A DNA stretch of 64,000 nucleotides from Prevotellaceae bacterium UBA1746 (GCA_905369775.1 CAJPJR010000001.1:1-64000); one strand, 5' to 3'; shown: positions 1-8,691, counted from the stretch's first letter. Notes: generated by a model not told the origin, from the sequence alone. Program-made: numbers and translations.

Positions 1-283
1 TGCCCCAGGTCGTGCGATCTTTCGACACGCTGTAGGTCATGGCCGTGAAACCCGCCACAGCGTTGCGGTAAACCACCGAGAGGCGAGCCGGGGTGTGGCA
101 GTCGCTGTTGGCGGCAATGAGGGTGGCAGTGAAATCGCCCGTGTCCAACGTCGGGCACCCCTGGGCCGCCACACGCTGTGGGAGGCAGAGGAGCAGCACG
201 AGGAATGCAACGAACGCAGCTGCGCTTCGGCGATGAATTTTAGCGCACCACCGACCTAAAATAAGATTCCGTTCTTGTTTCAT
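1..283 (-). CDS. Secreted protein, N-terminal part only (cut by left edge)
   Basis: The open frame starts at the ATG complementary to 281-283 and has no stop before the window edge, so only about 94 residues are visible. The N-terminus has a basic segment (KIHRRS), a long hydrophobic core (AFVAFLVLLLCLP) and an Ala-Gln cleavage site (VAAQ-GCP), which is a typical Sec signal peptide. The mature start holds two cysteines and a segment (ARLSVVYRNAVAGF) that could be the first beta-rich domain of a large surface protein. Family and function cannot be told from this fragment. Confidence 0.7.
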   Translation of the reverse strand, partial: MKQERNLILGRWCAKIHRRSAAAFVAFLVLLLCLPQRVAAQGCPTLDTGDFTATLIAANSDCHTPARLSVVYRNAVAGFTAMTYSVSKDRTTWG

Positions 284-1052
284 CTTAGGTTCTTGTTCTC
301 GATTTAAAGGCAGCCAATAAGAAAAACACTACCTTTACACTTTAATTACTACCTACAAAGATCAGAAAAAAGCGCAAACGTGGGAAGCAGTATAGCACAT
401 TTAACTACAAGCACGACACAAATTGCCACAATTTGCCAAGTCTTGCGTAGCAAAATCCAATGAATGCATTTTCCACCTTCGCGCAGTTCGCCTGATTTCA
501 TAGCTTTGATGATAGGATACTGCCCCATTGGCACGTAAACCACCTCTATTTTCTTCCCTTGATCTCCTTCCACGAATGACCTCTGCGGCAGGCAGCGCAA
601 TCATCATGCAAGTTGCGAAACAATGCTGTCTGATGTCTGCGTGCCGCCTCCCCTTATGAAAAGATTTAGTTGTTATGTTTCTTGAGAACCGCCGTGTTTC
701 ACCGAAAAGTTTCGCGTTTTCCTCCAAAAACAGCGCGTTTTCCGGTATTTTCTCCCCGTTTTTCGCTCATGGGTGGGAGAAAATAAATTCTCGCTCGTCG
801 ACTCTTTTTGCAACTCGGGAGTGCCGTTAAGATTCCTCCCCGACATAATACTACATCTCGGTCGGTCTCGACGAAGCGACTCAAAAAAAGAATGGAATTC
901 GGAAACTTCGGCTTCAACAAACGAAAATGGCGAAGCCTACCTCTCTTTGGCAATGCGAAACAGCCCCAGCCGTCGCTTTTCGCTCCCCGCCCCATCGCGC
1001 TCGGCGGGGAGAGAGACAATGTTTCGCGCAACCGCGCAATGAAAATGGGAAA
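284..1052. other. Gene-free stretch, about 770 bp
   Basis: No reading frame here has a convincing start, signal peptide or family motif. Several short frames of 60-118 codons exist on both strands but overlap each other. The only structure seen is the 21-22 bp periodic block at 691-771, listed separately. Confidence 0.6.
691..771. repeat. Four imperfect tandem units of about 21 bp
   Basis: Successive units follow the pattern CGCGTTTTCCTCCAAAAACAG, with the core CGCGTTTTC recurring every 21-22 bp. The last unit contains CCCGTTTTTCGCTCA. The same 15-mer closes a similar block at 8692-8772. No spacer-like unique sequence lies between units, so this is not a CRISPR array. Confidence 0.6.
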
Positions 1053-1092
1053 CAAAAAAAAAGGCCGATCCCCGATAAGGTGATCGACCTTT
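1053..1092 (-). terminator. Rho-independent terminator of tRNA-Asn
   Basis: Read on the minus strand, a hairpin (AAGGTCGATCACC, loop TTATC, GGGGATCGGCCTT) is followed by a run of T. It starts a few bases after the tRNA-Asn 3' end. Confidence 0.8.
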
Positions 1093-1093
1093 G

Positions 1094-1167
1094 CGCTTCA
1101 GGATGGGCTTGAACCAACGACCCCCTGATTAACAGTCAGGTGCTCTAACCAACTGAGCTACTGAAGC
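1094..1167 (-). tRNA. tRNA-Asn (anticodon GTT)
   Basis: Minus-strand cloverleaf. The acceptor stem is GCTTCAG paired with CTGAAGC. The D arm is TAGCTCAGTTGGTTAGAGCA, the anticodon stem CCTGA/TCAGG holds loop CTGTTAA with anticodon GTT, and the T arm contains GGTTCAAGC. The discriminator base is G, as expected for tRNA-Asn. CCA is not encoded. A -7 box (TACTTTTG) lies about 65 bp upstream and a terminator follows directly. Confidence 0.95.
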
Positions 1168-1233
1168 AGTGCAGTTCACGAAAGCGCCGGGCTTTCTTTT
1201 CGAATATCCGCGGCTTTATCTCCGTTTGCGATG

Positions 1234-1241
1234 CAAAAGTA
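1234..1241 (-). promoter_or_regulatory. -7 box TACTTTTG, probably for tRNA-Asn
   Basis: This is a match to the Bacteroidota -7 consensus TAnnTTTG on the minus strand upstream of the tRNA. It is divergent from the plus-strand box at 1265-1272. Confidence 0.5.
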
Positions 1242-1264
1242 GTACTTTATTTTGGATAAAGCAC

Positions 1265-1272
1265 TATCTTTG
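1265..1272 (+). promoter_or_regulatory. -7 box TATCTTTG of the PfkB kinase gene
   Basis: This is an exact TAnnTTTG match 26 bp before the ATG at 1299. A correctly spaced TTTG is not present; the nearest TTTG, at 1251-1254, is too close. Confidence 0.6.
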
Positions 1273-1298
1273 CAGAAGAAAATTGACAAGAAAATCGC

Positions 1299-2288
1299 AT
1301 GAAGAAGATTTTAGGCCTTGGCAACGCACTCGTCGACGCCCTAATTCAAATAGACAACGACAACATTCTCAAAGAGTTATCCCTACACAAAGGAGGAATG
1401 ACCCTCATTGAGGAGGACACCCACAAAAAAATTGCAAACCGTCTAAAATCCCTCTCTTTCAAACGCAGCACCGGCGGATCGGCCGGGAATGCTTTGGCCT
1501 GTGTGGCGGCGATGGGGGGCGATGCCAGCTTTGTGGGACGCATCGGCCGGGACAGTAACGGAGACTTCTACACCACAGAGACGCAACAACGCGGCGTGCA
1601 TTTCATCCCCCTACACGACCCCACACTGCCCACCGGGGTGGCCAACACTTTTATCTCGGAGGGAGGCCAACGCACCTTCGCGACCTACCTCGGCGCAGCT
1701 GCCTTGCTCGAAGCCGAACAGCTGGAGTGTGTCATGCCCGACGAGGTGGACTATGTATTTATAGAGGGCTATTTGGTACAAAACCATCGCCTCATCGAAC
1801 ATGCGGTCGAACTTTCGCATCAACGCGGAGCCAAAGTCTGCCTGGACTTGGCCTCTTGGAACATTGTCGAGAACGAACATGCCTTTTTCGAGCGATTATT
1901 GCCCCATATAGATATTGTATTCGCCAACGAAGACGAGGCGCGCGCCATGACCGGGAAGATCGGCAAGGAAGCCGCGCACATTCTCGCCGGTCCCTGCCAC
2001 ACGGCCGTGGTCAAATGCGGACCGCGCGGTGCTTTCGCCGTGCAAGGCGATCACTGCGTGTGCGAACCTGCCACCGAAGTGGCCCACGTCATCGACACCA
2101 CCGGTGCCGGCGATTTCTTTGCCGGAGGCTTCCTGCACCGCCATGCCCTCGGCGGTTCGCTGGCCCAGTGCCTCATCGAAGGATCGGCCTGTGCCGGCGA
2201 AGTCATACAGGTCATCGGCACTCAACTGCCCGAGACCACCTGGCAGCGGTTGCGCGCACAGAGCGCTTTGCGCCACGACAAAAACTAA
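1299..2288 (+). CDS. PfkB-family carbohydrate/nucleoside kinase (adenosine kinase-like)
   Basis: 329 residues, the usual length for the ribokinase/PfkB family, which phosphorylates sugars or nucleosides with ATP in the cytoplasm. The N-terminal strand MKKILGLGNALVDAL and the GG-containing region STGGSAGNALACVAAMGG match the substrate-side PfkB signature. The C-terminal signature DTTGAGDFFAGGFLH begins near residue 266, with the likely catalytic base at Asp272 in GAGD. The ATG at 1299 follows a -7 box closely. The closest general resemblance is to the adenosine kinase/ribokinase group, but the substrate cannot be assigned. The S41 protease gene starts 15 bp downstream, so the two are probably co-transcribed. 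Confidence 0.88.
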   Translation: MKKILGLGNALVDALIQIDNDNILKELSLHKGGMTLIEEDTHKKIANRLKSLSFKRSTGGSAGNALACVAAMGGDASFVGRIGRDSNGDFYTTETQQRGVHFIPLHDPTLPTGVANTFISEGGQRTFATYLGAAALLEAEQLECVMPDEVDYVFIEGYLVQNHRLIEHAVELSHQRGAKVCLDLASWNIVENEHAFFERLLPHIDIVFANEDEARAMTGKIGKEAAHILAGPCHTAVVKCGPRGAFAVQGDHCVCEPATEVAHVIDTTGAGDFFAGGFLHRHALGGSLAQCLIEGSACAGEVIQVIGTQLPETTWQRLRAQSALRHDKN

Positions 2289-2303
2289 ACTTTTCTGCTC
2301 TCT

Positions 2304-3977
2304 ATGAGACGACTCATCTATTTTCTGCTCTTCGTCTGCGGCACGACGACTTCACTCCGTGCGCAAGAGCCACAAGAGCCGCACAACTTTCAAACCACCA
2401 AGGCGCTCGACATCTTCAATGCCCTGTATCGCAATCTCGATCTCTACTATGTCGACACGCTGAATGCGGAGCAACAGGTGGAAGAGGCCATTGATTATAT
2501 GCTGGACCGCTTGGATCCATACACGGAGTTCTACAAAGCGGGACGCACCGACGAACTGCGACTCATCACCACGGGAAAGTACGCCGGCATTGGCTCGCCC
2601 ATTCGCTATCACAAGCGCAGTGACCGCTGTGCCTTCGAGGCGCCTTACCTGAACATGCCGGCTTGGCAAGCCGGTATCCGATCGGGCGATATCATTATGC
2701 GCATCGACAATAAAGATGTAGGGGTGTGCGGCAAAACCGATCGCCGGGTTTACAGCCAAAAGATCTCGACTTTGCTGCGCGGCAATCCCGGCACGACCTT
2801 CACCGTCACCGTCAAACGCCCCGGACGCGAACGACTTTTGCGATTCCGCATCACGAGACAGACCATCAAACAGCCCTCGGTGGTCTACACTACCCTGTTG
2901 CCCAACCAAGTGGGCTACGTATTGCTCAGCAGCTTCACCGAAGACACGGCGAAAGACCTGCGCGAAGCTTTCGAACAACTCCGCAAACAGGGAGCCAAAC
3001 GCTTGGTGTTCGACCTTCGAGGCAACGGGGGAGGGCTCATGGGAGAGGCCGTGAAAGTGGTCAACTTCTTCGTGCCCAAAGGAAAACGCGTGTTGAGTAC
3101 ACGCGGAAAAGACCCGGAAATGAACGAGAGCTACAAGACAACGGCCTCACCCTTCGACACCGGCATGCCATTGGCCGTATTGGTCAACTACGGAACGGCC
3201 TCATCGGCGGAAATCACTTCGGGATGTTTGCAAGATTACGACCGTGCAGTGATTGTGGGACGCCGCACCTACGGCAAAGGTCTGGTGCAAACGCCCAAAA
3301 ACTTGCCCTACGGCACCATGATGAAGCTCACTACGGCCAAATACTACATCCCTTCCGGACGCTGCATCCAGGCCTATGACTTCAAAAATCGCGGAGCTGA
3401 CGGACAACCTCGCCACCTGCCCGATTCGCTTTGCAAGACTTTTCGCACGGCACACGGACGTCCGGTGAAAGACGGCGGAGGCATCACGCCCGACATCGTG
3501 GTCGAAGAAGACTCGCTCCCCGACCTCATCGCTTATCTCGAGAGTTCCGAGCAACTCTTCGACTATGTCACCGGCTATTGCAACGCAAGAAAAACCATTG
3601 CGCCGCCCTCTGAGTTCAAACTTTCGGACCAAGACTTCGAAGCCTTCAAGCAATACATGTTCAAAAGCGACTTTACTTATGACAGTCGCACCCGCCAGGC
3701 CTTGGACCGCGTGAAACAATGGGCCAAATTCGAGGGTTACGACGAGCGGGCCGCCAAAGAGTTCGAAGCCCTCGCCGCGAAACTGCGCCCCAACCTGCAA
3801 GCTGACTTTGAGCGCTGGCAACAACCTGTGCGCACCGTGGTGGAATCGGCCATCATCAACAATATATATGGGCGCGCCGGCGTGGTTGCCTATCGACTTC
3901 GCAACGACAAGGACCTCAATGCCGCCGTAGATGTGCTCAACGATCGGGCGCGCTACGACGCCATTCTCCGGCCTTGA
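2304..3977 (+). CDS. S41-family C-terminal processing peptidase with PDZ domain
   Basis: 557 residues with a signal peptide (MRRLIYFLLFVCGTTTSLRAQ), so it acts in the periplasm or envelope. A PDZ domain follows at roughly residues 85-175 (AGIRSGDIIMRIDNKDVG), then the S41 catalytic core. The serine nucleophile is Ser301 in GTASSAEITSG and the general-base lysine is Lys325 in TYGKGLVQ, the Ser/Lys dyad of Ctp/tail-specific proteases. The C-terminal 150 residues form the helical extension common in Bacteroidota homologues. Family members trim C-termini of envelope proteins; the target here is unknown. It lies between the PfkB kinase and purD, with gaps of 15 and 48 bp. Confidence 0.92.
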   Translation: MRRLIYFLLFVCGTTTSLRAQEPQEPHNFQTTKALDIFNALYRNLDLYYVDTLNAEQQVEEAIDYMLDRLDPYTEFYKAGRTDELRLITTGKYAGIGSPIRYHKRSDRCAFEAPYLNMPAWQAGIRSGDIIMRIDNKDVGVCGKTDRRVYSQKISTLLRGNPGTTFTVTVKRPGRERLLRFRITRQTIKQPSVVYTTLLPNQVGYVLLSSFTEDTAKDLREAFEQLRKQGAKRLVFDLRGNGGGLMGEAVKVVNFFVPKGKRVLSTRGKDPEMNESYKTTASPFDTGMPLAVLVNYGTASSAEITSGCLQDYDRAVIVGRRTYGKGLVQTPKNLPYGTMMKLTTAKYYIPSGRCIQAYDFKNRGADGQPRHLPDSLCKTFRTAHGRPVKDGGGITPDIVVEEDSLPDLIAYLESSEQLFDYVTGYCNARKTIAPPSEFKLSDQDFEAFKQYMFKSDFTYDSRTRQALDRVKQWAKFEGYDERAAKEFEALAAKLRPNLQADFERWQQPVRTVVESAIINNIYGRAGVVAYRLRNDKDLNAAVDVLNDRARYDAILRP

Positions 3978-4025
3978 CCGGAGCGCACCCTGCTTTCTCC
4001 ACAAAACCTCATTCCCCCTCACAAT

Positions 4026-5294
4026 ATGACAAACCTTCTTCTTCTCGGATCCGGCGGTCGCGAACATGCACTGGCATGGAAAATCGCGCAAAGCCCTAAG
4101 ATCAACCACCTTTACATCGCGCCGGGCAATGCCGGCACGGCACAAGTGGGCACGAACGTTCCTCTACGCGCCGACGACTTCGAAGGCATCGAGCGTTTTG
4201 TGCTCGATCATGACATCAACATGGTCGTTGTCGGACCGGAAGACCCGTTGGTCAAAGGCATCTTCGACTTTTTCGCCTCACACCCTGCCCTTTCGCAGAT
4301 TCCCGTCATCGGTCCTTCGAAAAAAGGCGCCGTGCTCGAGGGCTCAAAAGACTTTGCCAAGGCATTTATGCAGCGCCACGGCATTCCCACTGCGGCCTAT
4401 CGCACCTTCGACGGCACACAAGTGGAAGCAGGTTGCGAATTTCTCGCCACCCTCTCCGCCCCCTACGTGCTGAAGGCCGACGGACTTTGCGCCGGCAAGG
4501 GAGTTTTGATTCTCCCCACCCTTGAAGAAGCACAAACTGCGCTCAGAGAAATGCTCGGCGGCCAATTTGGCAACGCTTCTTCGCGCGTGGTGATCGAAGA
4601 GTTCCTTTCCGGCATCGAATGCTCGGTCTTTGTCCTCACCGACGGCCGCAGCTACAAAATTCTCCCCGAGGCCAAGGACTACAAACGCATTGGCGAAGGC
4701 GACACCGGCCTCAACACCGGCGGCATGGGCTCCGTTTCGCCCGTGCCTTTCGCCACACCCGAATGGATGGAAAAGGTGGAACGCGAAATCATTCGCCCCA
4801 CCGTCGACGGACTTCGCGCAGAAGACATTACTTATAAGGGCTTCATTTTCTTCGGGCTCATCAATTGCGACGGACAACCCAAAGTCATCGAATACAATTG
4901 CCGCATGGGCGACCCCGAAACCGAGAGTGTTATGCTGCGTCTCAAGAGCGATTTGGTCGATCTCTTCGAGGGAGTGGCGGAAGAACGTCTCGACCAATGC
5001 CCCGTTGAGTTCGATGATCGTGCCGCAGTCTGCGTGATGTGCGTCAGCGGCGGCTATCCGGGTGCCTACCAAAAGGGCTATCCCATCACAAACACCGAGG
5101 TGGAAGGCAGCGTGGTCTTCCATGCGGGAACCACACTGCGAGACTGTCAACTCGTCACCGACGGCGGACGCGTGATTGCCGTGAGCAGCTACGGCGCAAC
5201 GCGGCAAGAAGCACTGCAACGTTCCATGCAAGGAGCGCGGCAAATCGAATTCCAAGACAAATACTTCCGCTCCGACATCGGTTTCGACCTCTAA
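4026..5294 (+). CDS. purD: Phosphoribosylamine-glycine ligase (GAR synthetase)
   Basis: 422 residues, the normal PurD length. The enzyme joins glycine to 5-phosphoribosylamine using ATP, the second step of de novo purine synthesis. The N-terminal MTNLLLLGSGGREHALAWKI is the diagnostic PurD start. The ATP-grasp core follows (YVLKADGLCAGKGV, VVIEEFLSGIECSVF), with the substrate-binding TGGMGSVSP and the metal-binding NCRMGDPETE. A strong hairpin follows at 5309-5335, so transcription may end there. Confidence 0.97.
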   Translation: MTNLLLLGSGGREHALAWKIAQSPKINHLYIAPGNAGTAQVGTNVPLRADDFEGIERFVLDHDINMVVVGPEDPLVKGIFDFFASHPALSQIPVIGPSKKGAVLEGSKDFAKAFMQRHGIPTAAYRTFDGTQVEAGCEFLATLSAPYVLKADGLCAGKGVLILPTLEEAQTALREMLGGQFGNASSRVVIEEFLSGIECSVFVLTDGRSYKILPEAKDYKRIGEGDTGLNTGGMGSVSPVPFATPEWMEKVEREIIRPTVDGLRAEDITYKGFIFFGLINCDGQPKVIEYNCRMGDPETESVMLRLKSDLVDLFEGVAEERLDQCPVEFDDRAAVCVMCVSGGYPGAYQKGYPITNTEVEGSVVFHAGTTLRDCQLVTDGGRVIAVSSYGATRQEALQRSMQGARQIEFQDKYFRSDIGFDL

Positions 5295-5308
5295 AAACCT
5301 CGACATCT

Positions 5309-5335
5309 CCCGAACGTGAAAAATTTCACGTTTGG
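5309..5335 (+). terminator. Hairpin after purD
   Basis: The perfect inverted core CGTGAAA/TTTCACG is extended by CCCGAA/TTTGGG and followed within a few bases by CTTTTTTC. It also covers the most upstream possible start of the next gene, which argues for that gene's ATG at 5373. Confidence 0.65.
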
Positions 5336-5372
5336 GCGATGCTTTTTTCTCCTCTCTTTTCATCTCACTTCT

Positions 5373-6308
5373 ATGCGCAAAAAAGGATTTCGCCACAACA
5401 TCACTCAGAGTCTCGCCACCCTTCCGCTGGTGGGACTGCTCGCAGCAGTCGTTTGGATGCTTCCTGATGTGCGCAGTCTCCAACTGGGAGGAGGTCTCCT
5501 CGTCACTTTCGTCATGGCCTACCTGGTCATCGAATGCAACAACCGCTATCAGCTGCTCAGAGTGCGTTCGCGCATGAACAGTGTGGTGTTTCTCGCACTG
5601 ATGGCCGCCTTCCCCGGGGCCCATCTCCTCGGTTGGCACCTCGCACCCGCCGCGGCGCTGCTGGCGGCCTACTTTGTTTTGTTCCGCGTCTACGGACAAA
5701 CGCGCACACAGGGCACGCTTTTCCACGTCACCCTGTTGCTCAGTCTGGGTTGTCTCGTCTTTCCGCCGTTGGTTTTGGTCATTCCTTTTGCCCTCTTCGT
5801 GGCTGCCGTGCAACTTCGCGCCTTGCGGCCCGCCGCATTCGGGGCGGCCGTGCTCGGATGGCTCCTCCCCTATTGGATTTACGCCGCGATACTCCTCGCC
5901 CTGCACGGTTTCGACTGGACGCTCCTCCCCACTTATTACACCGACGTACTGCCTCAACTTCCGAAATTCGACTATGTTGCGGTGAATACCCTGACGTGGG
6001 TGAGCTACGCCGCCGTCATTGTTCCCGGACTCATCGGAACAGCTCATTTTTATTCCACTTCCTACAACGACAAGATTCGCACACGCCAATTTCTCTATTC
6101 CCTCACCGTGTTGCAAATCCCCGTTCTTCTGCTCACGGCCCTCTATCCTGAGCAAAGCAGCACCCTCCTTCCGCTGCTCGTAGCCGTCTACGCCCCGATG
6201 ATCAGCCACCATCTCACGCTTGCCCGCGGACGCATGGCCGATTTCTGGTTTGTCTGCTGCACCCTTGCCGTGGCAGCGCTCATTGCTTTCCCATTTTTCT
6301 CGTTCTGA
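5373..6308 (+). CDS. Polytopic membrane protein of unknown function
   Basis: The ATG at 5373 (MRKKGFRHNITQS) is preferred over an in-frame ATG at 5316, which lies inside the purD hairpin. The 311-residue product is almost entirely hydrophobic, with about eight to nine membrane segments, for example LATLPLVGLLAAVVWMLP and GAAVLGWLLPYWIYAAILLA. Short cytoplasmic loops carry Arg/Lys (ECNNRYQLLRVRSR, YNDKIRTRQ). No transporter or enzyme motif was recognised. It is followed 47 bp later by the metal-binding lipoprotein gene, but a functional link is only a guess. It could in principle be part of a permease, though it does not show the ZnuB/MntB pattern. Confidence 0.7.
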   Translation: MRKKGFRHNITQSLATLPLVGLLAAVVWMLPDVRSLQLGGGLLVTFVMAYLVIECNNRYQLLRVRSRMNSVVFLALMAAFPGAHLLGWHLAPAAALLAAYFVLFRVYGQTRTQGTLFHVTLLLSLGCLVFPPLVLVIPFALFVAAVQLRALRPAAFGAAVLGWLLPYWIYAAILLALHGFDWTLLPTYYTDVLPQLPKFDYVAVNTLTWVSYAAVIVPGLIGTAHFYSTSYNDKIRTRQFLYSLTVLQIPVLLLTALYPEQSSTLLPLLVAVYAPMISHHLTLARGRMADFWFVCCTLAVAALIAFPFFSF

Positions 6309-6355
6309 AGCGCTACTTCAGTCCCACCTCCTCGCCTTCTTTTATTTTTCTTCCC

Positions 6356-7249
6356 ATGCGCGCCCTCTCCTTTTGCCTTTTCTCCCTCTTTTGCGCGTTG
6401 TTTACGGCTTGTTCCGACGGCATTTCGTCGGCACCCACCGTCACAGTCAGCGTGCCTCCCCTACGTTATTTTGTCGAGAACATTGCCGGGCCCTATTTCC
6501 AGGTCAACACGCTCGTACCGGCCGGAGCAAGTCCCGAAACCTATGAACTCACGCCCAAACAAGTGGTGGAAGTCAGCGACTCGCGCGTCTATTTTAGCGT
6601 CGGCACTCTGGGATTTGAACGCGCCCGCCTCGACAAACTCACGGCCAACGCCCCACGACTCACCACCGTCAACGTCTCCGATAGCATCCCTCTCATGGAA
6701 GGTTGCGCCGACGAGCACCCGGGCGAAGACATTGGCATCGACCTTCATACCTGGACCTCTGTCAGTTCCGGCCGCCAAATCACGCGCAACGTCTGTGCGG
6801 CCCTCTGCAAAGCCGATTCGGCGCACGCCGATTTCTTCATTCATCGCCGAGACAGCCTGCTGCACCACATCGACTCACTCGAAGTCTCCATCCATCGGCT
6901 GCTCGACCGCCTGCATGAGCGCACCTTCATCATCTACCACCCGGCACTGGGCTACTTCGCTCGTGATTTCGGGCTGCGGCAACTCGCCGTAGAGGAAGAT
7001 GGCAAGGAGCCCTCGGCCGAACACTTGCAACAACTCATCAATCAAGCACAGGCAGCGGGAGTAAAAGTCGTTTTCATCCAAAAAGAACACGCCGGACGCG
7101 CTGCACAACGACTCGCCGAAGCCATCGGTGCACGCGTAGTCTCCATCGCGCCGCTGTCGGCCGAGTGGGACAAACAACTTCTGCTCATAGCCCGTGCGCT
7201 GGCCCAACCCTCTTCTGCCCATGACTCCACCTCTCATCCGACTCACTGA
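6356..7249 (+). CDS. Zinc/manganese-type ABC transporter substrate-binding lipoprotein
   Basis: 297 residues of the ZnuA/TroA cluster-9 family, which binds Zn2+ or Mn2+ outside the inner membrane and passes it to an ABC permease. The N-terminus MRALSFCLFSLFCALFTAC is a lipoprotein signal with lipobox LFTAC. Family features visible are VSVPPLRYFVENIAG, GASPETYELTPKQ, a metal-site histidine in DLHTWTSV (usually DPHxW), YHPALGYFARDF, and the final ligand region VKVVFIQKEH. It lacks the His-rich loop typical of zinc-specific ZnuA, so metal specificity is open. The ATPase gene overlaps its 3' end by 29 bp. Confidence 0.9.
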   Translation: MRALSFCLFSLFCALFTACSDGISSAPTVTVSVPPLRYFVENIAGPYFQVNTLVPAGASPETYELTPKQVVEVSDSRVYFSVGTLGFERARLDKLTANAPRLTTVNVSDSIPLMEGCADEHPGEDIGIDLHTWTSVSSGRQITRNVCAALCKADSAHADFFIHRRDSLLHHIDSLEVSIHRLLDRLHERTFIIYHPALGYFARDFGLRQLAVEEDGKEPSAEHLQQLINQAQAAGVKVVFIQKEHAGRAAQRLAEAIGARVVSIAPLSAEWDKQLLLIARALAQPSSAHDSTSHPTH

Positions 7250-7838
7250 CGTTTCCGCCGGCTACGGGGGACGATCCGTACTCAACCACTGCTCACTCGA
7301 AGTGCACGAACGGGAGATGCTCGTGCTGCGTGGCCGCAACGGAGGAGGAAAAACGACCTTGCTCAAAGTTCTGGCCGGACTGCTCGCGCCGATGCAGGGA
7401 GAGGTGTGGCGCCGCGAGGGACTCACCGTGGGTTACCTCCCTCAATATCGCACCATCGACCGCGAATTTCCCCTCACGGTCTTCGACACCGTGCGCTCGG
7501 GACTCCAATGCACGCTGAAATGGTGGCAACATTACAATAAGCATCACCGCGAACTCACCCAAACCACCCTTCGCGCGCTTGGACTCGAGGCCTTGGCCGG
7601 CTGCCCCATCCGCAACCTGAGCGGCGGACAGTGGCAACGTACGCTCTTGGCACGCGCACTCGTCAGCCAGCCGCAGCTGTTGTTGCTCGACGAACCCGAC
7701 ACCCACCTCGACAATGCCTCCAAGCGCGAACTCTACACCACCCTGCTGCGCGAACACACCCGCCGCGCCATCGTTCTCGTCAGCCACGACGAGCACCTCA
7801 AGCTCCCACCCGAAGCCCAAATTATCGACTTGGGCTGA
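7221..7838 (+). CDS. Metal ABC transporter ATP-binding protein (ZnuC-like)
   Basis: 205 residues from the ATG at 7221; an upstream in-frame ATG at 7194 would lengthen the overlap with the lipoprotein gene. All ABC ATPase motifs are present: Walker A GRNGGGKTT, Q-loop region YLPQYRTIDREFP, signature NLSGGQWQR, Walker B LLLLDEPDTHLD and the switch histidine in VSHDEHL. The sequence YLPQ...DxxFP is typical of Zn/Mn importers. Overlap with the substrate-binding gene implies translational coupling. No permease gene follows: the next gene is a beta-barrel protein with its own promoter. Confidence 0.9.
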   Translation: MTPPLIRLTDVSAGYGGRSVLNHCSLEVHEREMLVLRGRNGGGKTTLLKVLAGLLAPMQGEVWRREGLTVGYLPQYRTIDREFPLTVFDTVRSGLQCTLKWWQHYNKHHRELTQTTLRALGLEALAGCPIRNLSGGQWQRTLLARALVSQPQLLLLDEPDTHLDNASKRELYTTLLREHTRRAIVLVSHDEHLKLPPEAQIIDLG

Positions 7839-7898
7839 ACTTTTCTCTGTGTAAAAAGGTATTTTCCTCCTAACGTGTCGGGTAATCCACGAATTTTC

Positions 7899-7906
7899 AC
7901 TACATT
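7899..7906 (+). promoter_or_regulatory. -7 box TACATTTG
   Basis: An exact TAnnTTTG match 94 bp upstream of the beta-barrel gene at 8000. No well-spaced TTTG was seen. Confidence 0.55.
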
Positions 7907-7999
7907 TGCAGCCATACCGAGTGGCTGAATCCAAGTGTTCACATGCTAAGTTCTGTGGTTTCGGCCCACGATTCACTCTTTTAACTCAACATTCCTAAG

Positions 8000-8515
8000 A
8001 TGAAAAAGTTTCTCCTCCTTGTCGCTGTTGCCTGCTTGGGCACTTCGGCCTTCGCCCAAAAGGGCACCAAAGAACTCGGCGTAGGTCTGGTCTACGGCAC
8101 GCAAATTGAAAGCATGGGCTTTAATGTTCGCGGTCAATATTTCGTGACCGACAACGTTCGACTCGAAGCTTCTTTCAACAACTACTTCAAGCACAACGGA
8201 CTCTCCATGTGGGATCTCAGTGCCAACGGTGCTTACGTCTTCAATATCACCGACAAATTCCGCGCATACCCCATGCTCGGTTTCACCTTCACCAGCTGGT
8301 CGCTTGAATATAGTATTCCTAAGCTGAATCCTGACGACACGAAAGTTATTTATGTGAAGAGCGACAACACTGTTCGCTTCGGCGCCAACTATGGTGGCGG
8401 TGTTGAATACGCCCTCTCGAAGAATGTGGCCGCTTTCGGCGAAATCCGCGAACAAGTGCTGCCCAACAGCTACAGCCAGGGCGCATTCACGATCGGTCTC
8501 AAGGCTCGTTTCTAA
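8000..8515 (+). CDS. Small outer-membrane beta-barrel protein
   Basis: 171 residues with a clear signal peptide (MKKFLLLVAVACLGTSAFAQ). The rest is alternating amphipathic strands with aromatic girdles (GFNVRGQYFVTDNVRLEASFNNYF, split by turns) ending in the C-terminal pattern FTIGLKARF, where the terminal Phe fits BAM recognition. This matches the porin/OmpA-like eight-strand beta-barrel families common in Bacteroidota (outer membrane beta-barrel protein, PF13505 type). It has its own promoter and terminator and is probably monocistronic. Specific function is unknown. Confidence 0.85.
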   Translation: MKKFLLLVAVACLGTSAFAQKGTKELGVGLVYGTQIESMGFNVRGQYFVTDNVRLEASFNNYFKHNGLSMWDLSANGAYVFNITDKFRAYPMLGFTFTSWSLEYSIPKLNPDDTKVIYVKSDNTVRFGANYGGGVEYALSKNVAAFGEIREQVLPNSYSQGAFTIGLKARF

Positions 8516-8544
8516 ACACCGGCGGCTCAACAGCACAACAATCA

Positions 8545-8577
8545 AGCCTCGCATCGCTCCCGATGCGGGGCTTTTTT
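8545..8577 (+). terminator. Rho-independent terminator
   Basis: Stem AGCCTCGCATCG / CGATGCGGGGCT with loop CTCC, followed by TTTTT. It sits 30 bp after the beta-barrel gene. Confidence 0.9.
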
Positions 8578-8691
8578 AGTTACTACCGACGTGCAACAAC
8601 GCGAAAGCGCGAAACGCAGTTACGCACTGCCCCGGTGGCTTCACCTCGACTTGCCCACCCTAGCGGTTCATACAGCGCCTGCGAGAAGAAA

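Noticed and set aside
349..727. Two overlapping minus-strand frames of 83 and 108 codons as small genes
   Set aside because: They overlap in different frames, lack promoters at a sensible distance, and contain no recognisable motif.
4344..6212. 622-codon open frame on the minus strand across purD and the membrane protein
   Set aside because: It crosses two real plus-strand genes and shows no domain.
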